A DNA stretch of 64,000 nt from Pseudomonas fluorescens (lineage in GTDB: Bacteria > Pseudomonadota > Gammaproteobacteria > Pseudomonadales > Pseudomonadaceae). Shown piece after piece: positions 60,234-64,000 of the stretch (position 1 is its first letter; each line of letters opens with the position of its first letter). The notes beneath the pieces were generated by a model. The model did not search any database. It was not told where the DNA came from and saw only the letters and a list, made by a program, of their open reading frames with translations. The stretch is taken from assembly GCF_002022275.1 (NCBI RefSeq), contig NZ_MSDF01000017.1, forward strand, positions 62,001-126,000, written 5' to 3'. Position numbers and translations under genes: made by a program.

Positions 60234-61438
60234 AACGCCGTACCCAACTGGAAAACCGGCAGGTACATGGCGATGACCAGGGCGCCGACGATGCCGCCCA
60301 GTACCACCATGATCAGTGGTTCCATCAAGCTCGTGAGGTTATCGACCAGGTGATCCACGTCAGCCTCGTAATGATTGGCCACTTTTTCCAGCATGTGGTC
60401 CAGGGTGCCTGATTCTTCGCCAATGGCGGTCATCTGGATCGCCATGCCAGGAAACACGCCACTGCGGGTCATGGACTGATGCAGAGGCATGCCTGTGGAT
60501 ACATCGTGACGCATATGTTCGATCGCCTGTTTGAACAGCCCATTGCCCGTTGCGCCCGCCACGGAGTCCAACGCCTGTACCAGGGGCACGCCCGCTGCAA
60601 AGGTTGTCGAAAGCGTGCGGGCATAGCGGGCGACGGCGGATTTTTTCAGCAGTGTGCCTGCCAGCGGTAGGTTCAACAAACCGGCGTCCACCCAATGGCG
60701 CACACCGGGAGATCGTTGATGCGCCTGTCTGAGCCCTGCAAACCCGGCAAACACGCCCAGTGCAACCACCCACCAGGCGCGTTGCAGGAATTCGGACAGC
60801 GCGATGACGCCCAGCGTGAAGCCTGGCAGCTTGCCGCCGACCCCGGCAAACAGGCTCTGAAACTGCGGCACCACATGGATCAGCAACACCGTGCTGACCA
60901 GGCACGCAACCACAATGACGGCAATGGGGTAAGTCATGGCCTTCTTGATGCGGGCTTTTAGCTGCTGGCTCTTCTCCAGGTGAATGGCCACGCGCTCCAG
61001 CAGGGTTTCCAGGGCGCCGGCCTGCTCGCCGGCGGCGATCAGGTTGCAGTACAAGTCATCGAAGTGGCGGGGGTGTTTGCGCAGTGCTTGCGATAAATTA
61101 TGACCGCCGGCGATCGCCTGTTTAAGTCCCTGTACCAGCTCGCGCATCCGGCGGTGGTCGGTGCCTTCGCGAATGATGTCAAAGGCCTGCAGCAGTGGTA
61201 TGCCGGCGCGCAGCAGGGTGGCCAGTTGACGCGTAAACAGAGCAATATCCACAGGCTTGATCGGCGGGGCAAAGCGCGGCAGGCGTCGGGCTGCCTTCTG
61301 CACCCGACCGGGGCAGATCCCTTGCTGGCGCAGTTGTGCCTTGATCAGCGCAAGGCTGTGCCCGCAGGTTTGCCCGGATACCCTGCGGCCTTTGCGGTTG
61401 ATGCCTTCCCAGGCGTAGATCGTTGAAGCGTCGTTCAT
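60230..61438 (-). CDS. pilC: Type IV pilus inner membrane platform protein PilC
   Basis: The 402-residue protein has two T2SSF domains (roughly residues 65-190 and 270-390) with three membrane helices, including MTYPIAVIVVACLVSTVLLI, and PLIMVVLGGIVGALVIAMYLP at the C-terminus. It forms the inner membrane platform for pilus assembly. It precedes pilD with a 4-base overlap, and pilA is divergent. Confidence 0.94.
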   Translation of the reverse strand: MNDASTIYAWEGINRKGRRVSGQTCGHSLALIKAQLRQQGICPGRVQKAARRLPRFAPPIKPVDIALFTRQLATLLRAGIPLLQAFDIIREGTDHRRMRELVQGLKQAIAGGHNLSQALRKHPRHFDDLYCNLIAAGEQAGALETLLERVAIHLEKSQQLKARIKKAMTYPIAVIVVACLVSTVLLIHVVPQFQSLFAGVGGKLPGFTLGVIALSEFLQRAWWVVALGVFAGFAGLRQAHQRSPGVRHWVDAGLLNLPLAGTLLKKSAVARYARTLSTTFAAGVPLVQALDSVAGATGNGLFKQAIEHMRHDVSTGMPLHQSMTRSGVFPGMAIQMTAIGEESGTLDHMLEKVANHYEADVDHLVDNLTSLMEPLIMVVLGGIVGALVIAMYLPVFQLGTAF

Positions 61439-61641
61439 GGCAACTGCCCGCACACCGGTAGTGGAAGATTTATAGCTTAGTCAGAAGACCGATTTGGGCA
61501 GGTGGCTGGCGCTGGATAAAATGTCAGATTGTGCGTCTCGAGCACGATGGGCTGCTCACGGATGAGTACACTGGCGCCGCTGCAAATTGCGGGGCGCAGG
61601 ACGCGCCCTGTCTTGGGTTTTATTTCTGGAGAGTGAAAGTG

Positions 61642-62055
61642 ATGCGTCAGAAAGGTTTTACATTGATCGAGTTGTTGATCGTCGTGGCAATCATCGGCAT
61701 TTTGGCCACCATCGGTTTGCCGATGTACACCAAGCACCAGGCCAAGGCCAAGTTCACGGCGGGCCTGGCTGAAATTTCAGCGCTCAAGGCCGGCTATGAA
61801 GACACGATCAATCAAGGCACGGTGCCCACCCTTGCGCTGATCGGCGGCACCAGCCCTACCGCCCACTGCAAGATCGACGTGACCGGGGATGTCGCCACCG
61901 GCGCCGGTTCCATCAGCTGTGAAATGCTCGATGCGCCGGCGCCTGTATTGGGCAAGACCATCACGTTGACGCGCAGTGCCACCACGGGTTGGAAATGCGC
62001 CACTACGGCTGATGCGCAGTACATCGCCAAGGGTTGCGGCGCCGACGGCGCATAA
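61642..62055 (+). CDS. pilA: Type IV major pilin PilA
   Basis: The 137-residue protein has a prepilin signal (MRQKG cut before FTLIELLIVVAIIGILATIG), with Glu at +5, and a globular part with four cysteines (AHCK, ISCE, WKCA, KGCG), two of which are likely to close the C-terminal disulfide loop. It is divergent from pilC with 203 bases between; the pilB ATPase gene is not here. No -24/-12 promoter for sigma-54 was found in the gap. Confidence 0.9.
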   Translation: MRQKGFTLIELLIVVAIIGILATIGLPMYTKHQAKAKFTAGLAEISALKAGYEDTINQGTVPTLALIGGTSPTAHCKIDVTGDVATGAGSISCEMLDAPAPVLGKTITLTRSATTGWKCATTADAQYIAKGCGADGA

Positions 62056-62119
62056 CGGCTGCCGGGCGGTAGGCGAGTTAGTTGCCGCATGCCCAATGCG
62101 GTGCTAGCTTTAGCCCACC

Positions 62120-62192
62120 GCCCGTGTAGCTCAGCCGGTAGAGCAGCGCACTCGTAACGCGAAGGTCGCAGGTTCGATTCCTGTCTCGGGCA
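62120..62192 (+). tRNA. tRNA-Thr (CGT), no encoded CCA
   Basis: The 73-base cloverleaf has D-arm GCTC/GAGC, anticodon CGT in the loop CTCGTAA, T-arm GCAGG/CCTGT, and acceptor GCCCGTG/CTCGGGC with one T-T mismatch. The discriminator A is followed by AAA, not CCA. It is downstream of pilA, as in other Pseudomonas. Confidence 0.88.
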
Positions 62193-62206
62193 AAAGGGCA
62201 ACACTG

Positions 62207-62232
62207 TTTCAACGGCATGTTTCAACGGCATG
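62207..62232. repeat. 13-bp tandem repeat after tRNA-Thr
   Basis: TTTCAACGGCATG occurs twice in tandem. No function is visible; it lies between tRNA-Thr and the small gene at 62369. Confidence 0.6.
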
Positions 62233-62368
62233 TTCCAAAGGCAACGTTTTCAGATGATCCCAGAATGGTTCTGAAGGCCAGACGAGGCGGCATTCGTGCC
62301 CACTCTTTTGTATCTGCGCAACCTTGATGACCCAGATGCATCCCCATTCCCAGATCTAAGAGAACAAC

Positions 62369-62674
62369 ATGACCACGACTGAAAAGACCCAGGAAGCCCG
62401 GCACGAAGAAGCCCTCGAGAAATACCTCAAGGAATCGCCGCAGCTTAAAGAAGAGATCAAGGACCTGAGCGCTGATGACCAGCGCGATCAAGTCCAGTGG
62501 GCATTTGAAGATGAGGCCGAGAGCCAGGGCTTGCAGCCTTGGGAGCTGACCCTCAAGTACACCTCGACGCCGGAAGAGTTCGAAGCCGCGCGGCTGGTCT
62601 TGCACAAAGAGGCGGCTGAAGTACTGGGCGTGGAGTGGAACGAGTACTGCGAGATGAATAATCTGGTGGTCTGA
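62369..62674 (+). CDS. Conserved small acidic protein, DUF6388-like
   Basis: The 101-residue protein is acidic and helical (MTTTEKTQEARHEEALEKYL) with a C-terminal LGVEWNEYCEMNNL segment. It resembles small pseudomonad proteins annotated as DUF6388; I am not certain. It is preceded by 176 bases with only the tandem repeat noted above. Confidence 0.7.
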   Translation: MTTTEKTQEARHEEALEKYLKESPQLKEEIKDLSADDQRDQVQWAFEDEAESQGLQPWELTLKYTSTPEEFEAARLVLHKEAAEVLGVEWNEYCEMNNLVV

Positions 62675-62684
62675 AACGCCGTTG

Positions 62685-62708
62685 AAGGAGCCGGCAATCC
62701 GGCTCCTT
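62685..62708. terminator. Hairpin between convergent genes
   Basis: AAGGAGCCGG (62685-62694) and CCGGCTCCTT (62699-62708) form a 10-bp stem with a CAAT loop. It lies between the convergent small gene and nadC and has no long T-run. Confidence 0.7.
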
Positions 62709-62716
62709 CCACACAT

Positions 62717-63565
62717 TCAGATACTCAGCCGCATCGACAGATCCACCGCCTTCACATCCTTCGTCATCGCACCGATGGAGATGTAGTCCACGCCCGTTTG
62801 CGCAATCGGCAGCAGGGTGGTTTCGTTGATCCCTCCGCTGGCTTCCAGCTTGGCCTTGCCCGCGTTCAGGCGCACGGCTTCACGCATGTCATCCAGGCTC
62901 AACTCGTCAAGCATGATGATGTCGGCGCCTGCCGCCAGTGCCTCGCGCAGTTCTTCCAGGCTTTCCACTTCAATTTCCACCGGCTTGCCCGGGGCGATTT
63001 TGTGGGCGGCGGTAATGGCTTGGGCAATTCCGCCACACGCGGCGATATGGTTTTCCTTGATCAGGAACGCGTCATACAAACCGATGCGATGGTTGTGGCA
63101 GCCGCCGCACGTCACCGCGTATTTCTGCGCCAGACGCAGGCCTGGCAGGGTTTTGCGGGTGTCGAGCAGCTTGACCTGGGTACTGGCGACAAAGTCCGCC
63201 AGGTAGTGCGCGCGGGTGGCTACGCCGGACAGCAGTTGCAGGAAATTCAGCGCGCAGCGTTCACCACTGAGCAGTGAGCGGGCCGGGCCTTCGAGGTGAA
63301 ACAACGCCTGGTTGGGGCTGACGCGCTCACCGTCGGCGACCTGCCAATGCACCGCTACCCGTGGGTCCAGCTGGCGAAACACCGCGTCCACCCAAGCTGT
63401 ACCCGCAATTACGGCGGCGTCGCGGGTAATGATGGTGGCTTTGGCCAGGCGTTCGGCCGGGATCAATTGCGCAGTGATGTCGCCACTGCCGAGGTCTTCC
63501 AGCAGTGCGCGGCGCACGTTGGCTTCGATTTCGGCGGTGAGGTCGGCAAGACGGAGATTCGGCAT
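62717..63565 (-). CDS. nadC: Nicotinate-nucleotide pyrophosphorylase (carboxylating)
   Basis: NadC makes NaMN from quinolinate and PRPP in NAD synthesis. The 282-residue protein has the [12 protein letters not shown] and [20 protein letters not shown] signatures (near residues 138-182). ATG at 63565 (MPNLRLADL) is preferred; a longer frame upstream has no support. It is divergent from the DUF1631 gene across 244 bases. Confidence 0.96.
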   Translation of the reverse strand: MPNLRLADLTAEIEANVRRALLEDLGSGDITAQLIPAERLAKATIITRDAAVIAGTAWVDAVFRQLDPRVAVHWQVADGERVSPNQALFHLEGPARSLLSGERCALNFLQLLSGVATRAHYLADFVASTQVKLLDTRKTLPGLRLAQKYAVTCGGCHNHRIGLYDAFLIKENHIAACGGIAQAITAAHKIAPGKPVEIEVESLEELREALAAGADIIMLDELSLDDMREAVRLNAGKAKLEASGGINETTLLPIAQTGVDYISIGAMTKDVKAVDLSMRLSI

Positions 63566-63809
63566 AACGGGCTCCACAAACAAAGTGCCTCGATTATAGG
63601 GGCAGTGCGCCGTTGAACCCAGACTCACCACCCAATTACCGCGCGATGACAGAGTTTGCTGGCGCAACCGCCCCCATTTGCCAGATAATCTCGCGCCTTG
63701 CAATTGGCGTCATAGCTTTGACGTCCAAGTGGTAACCGGTTATTGGCAGTGCCCGTTGGCCTGCAGCCAATCGTTCCCCGAACAGACACCGCCGTTTCAG
63801 GAGGCCAGG

Positions 63810-64000
63810 ATGCACATTGACGGAAAGGTGGTGCCCATCAACAAGGCACAGACCACGCCATCGCCGCTCGCGCGCCTGCCGGTAGTGTTGCTGCAGGTAC
63901 GTGACAAGGCTGCCCAGCAGTTGCAGCAAGGTTTGCAGGAACTGTTCGATAACGCTGACGACACCTTGTTCGAAATGGCCGACAAGGCCCGCAGCAATGC
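63810..64000 (+). CDS. DUF1631 protein, N-terminal part
   Basis: About 63 codons are in the window, beginning MHIDGKVVPINKAQTTPSP and followed by a helical stretch rich in Gln and Leu (LQVRDKAAQQLQQGLQELFD). A CAGGAGG ribosome binding site precedes the ATG. The start and position next to nadC match DUF1631 genes of Pseudomonas, whose products may bind cyclic-di-GMP-related or chaperone partners, but this cannot be read here. Confidence 0.72.
   Translation, partial: MHIDGKVVPINKAQTTPSPLARLPVVLLQVRDKAAQQLQQGLQELFDNADDTLFEMADKARSN

Noticed and set aside
61439-61641. Possible sigma-54 promoter before pilA
   Set aside because: TGGC-type motifs occur (near 61570), but none has a GC element at the required -24/-12 spacing.

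Overview
The window is a chromosomal stretch of a Pseudomonas, most likely of the P. fluorescens group. The evidence is the GC-rich codon use, the gene order (ychF-pth-rplY-prs-tRNA-Gln-ispE-lolB; hemA-prfA-prmC-moeB-murI; murJ-ribF-ileS-lspA-fkpB-ispH-minor pilins; bamD-rluD-pgeF-clpB; ndh...coaE-pilD-pilC-pilA-tRNA-Thr-nadC), the fused cysNC, and seven copies of a Pseudomonas REP-type repeat. I saw no insertion sequence, prophage, CRISPR array or rRNA gene. Almost the whole window is core genome; the accessory interest lies in regulation and in a few rearranged loci.

Layout. 1-6.0 kb (minus strand): translation and ribosome-quality genes, PRPP synthase, isoprenoid kinase and lipoprotein localisation, with tRNA-Gln. 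6.1-10.9 kb (plus): hemA-prfA-prmC-moeB-murI, overlapping genes. 11.0-11.5 kb: a PagL-type lipid A deacylase. 12.0-21.7 kb (minus): nine tightly coupled genes that look like a light or photo-oxidative stress operon (DUF523-DUF1722 desulfidase, LitR-like MerR regulator, photolyase, NTF2-like protein, SDR, FAD oxidoreductase, DUF1365, Cfa-like methyltransferase, DUF2878), followed upstream by a renalase-like/Trp-rich pair. Both transcription units carry TGTACA-N12-TGTACA-type operators. 21.9-23.8 kb (plus): a TIGR01777 epimerase and ferrochelatase. 23.9-26.8 kb (minus): a TonB receptor and DUF4198 pair with a weak Fur box. 26.9-32 kb: algW, a NIF3 protein, and cysD-cysNC.

32-36 kb: an acyltransferase and phosphate acetyltransferase (no ackA beside it), DUF3565 and slyD. 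36.3-44.4 kb: rpsT, then murJ, ribF, ileS-lspA-fkpB and ispH. 44.4-47.2 kb: minor type IV pilins (fimT opposite pilV-W-X-E) without pilY1, then thiO. 48.4-54.3 kb: bamD, rluD-pgeF, and clpB with a clear sigma-32-type promoter. 54.5-55.0 kb: tRNA-Asn, -Pro, -Lys and a second identical tRNA-Pro behind a terminator. 55.2-64 kb: ndh, small conserved genes, yacG-coaE-pilD-pilC, pilA (no pilB between), tRNA-Thr, nadC and the start of a DUF1631 gene.

The most interesting system is the 12.0-21.7 kb block. A B12-motif-less LitR-type regulator, repeated operators overlapping a good sigma-70 promoter, DNA photolyase, a probable tRNA 4-thiouridine or thiouracil desulfidase, and a lipid-modification set whose Cfa-like enzyme lacks the usual catalytic cysteine together suggest a coordinated response that repairs DNA, removes a near-UV chromophore and remodels membrane lipids.
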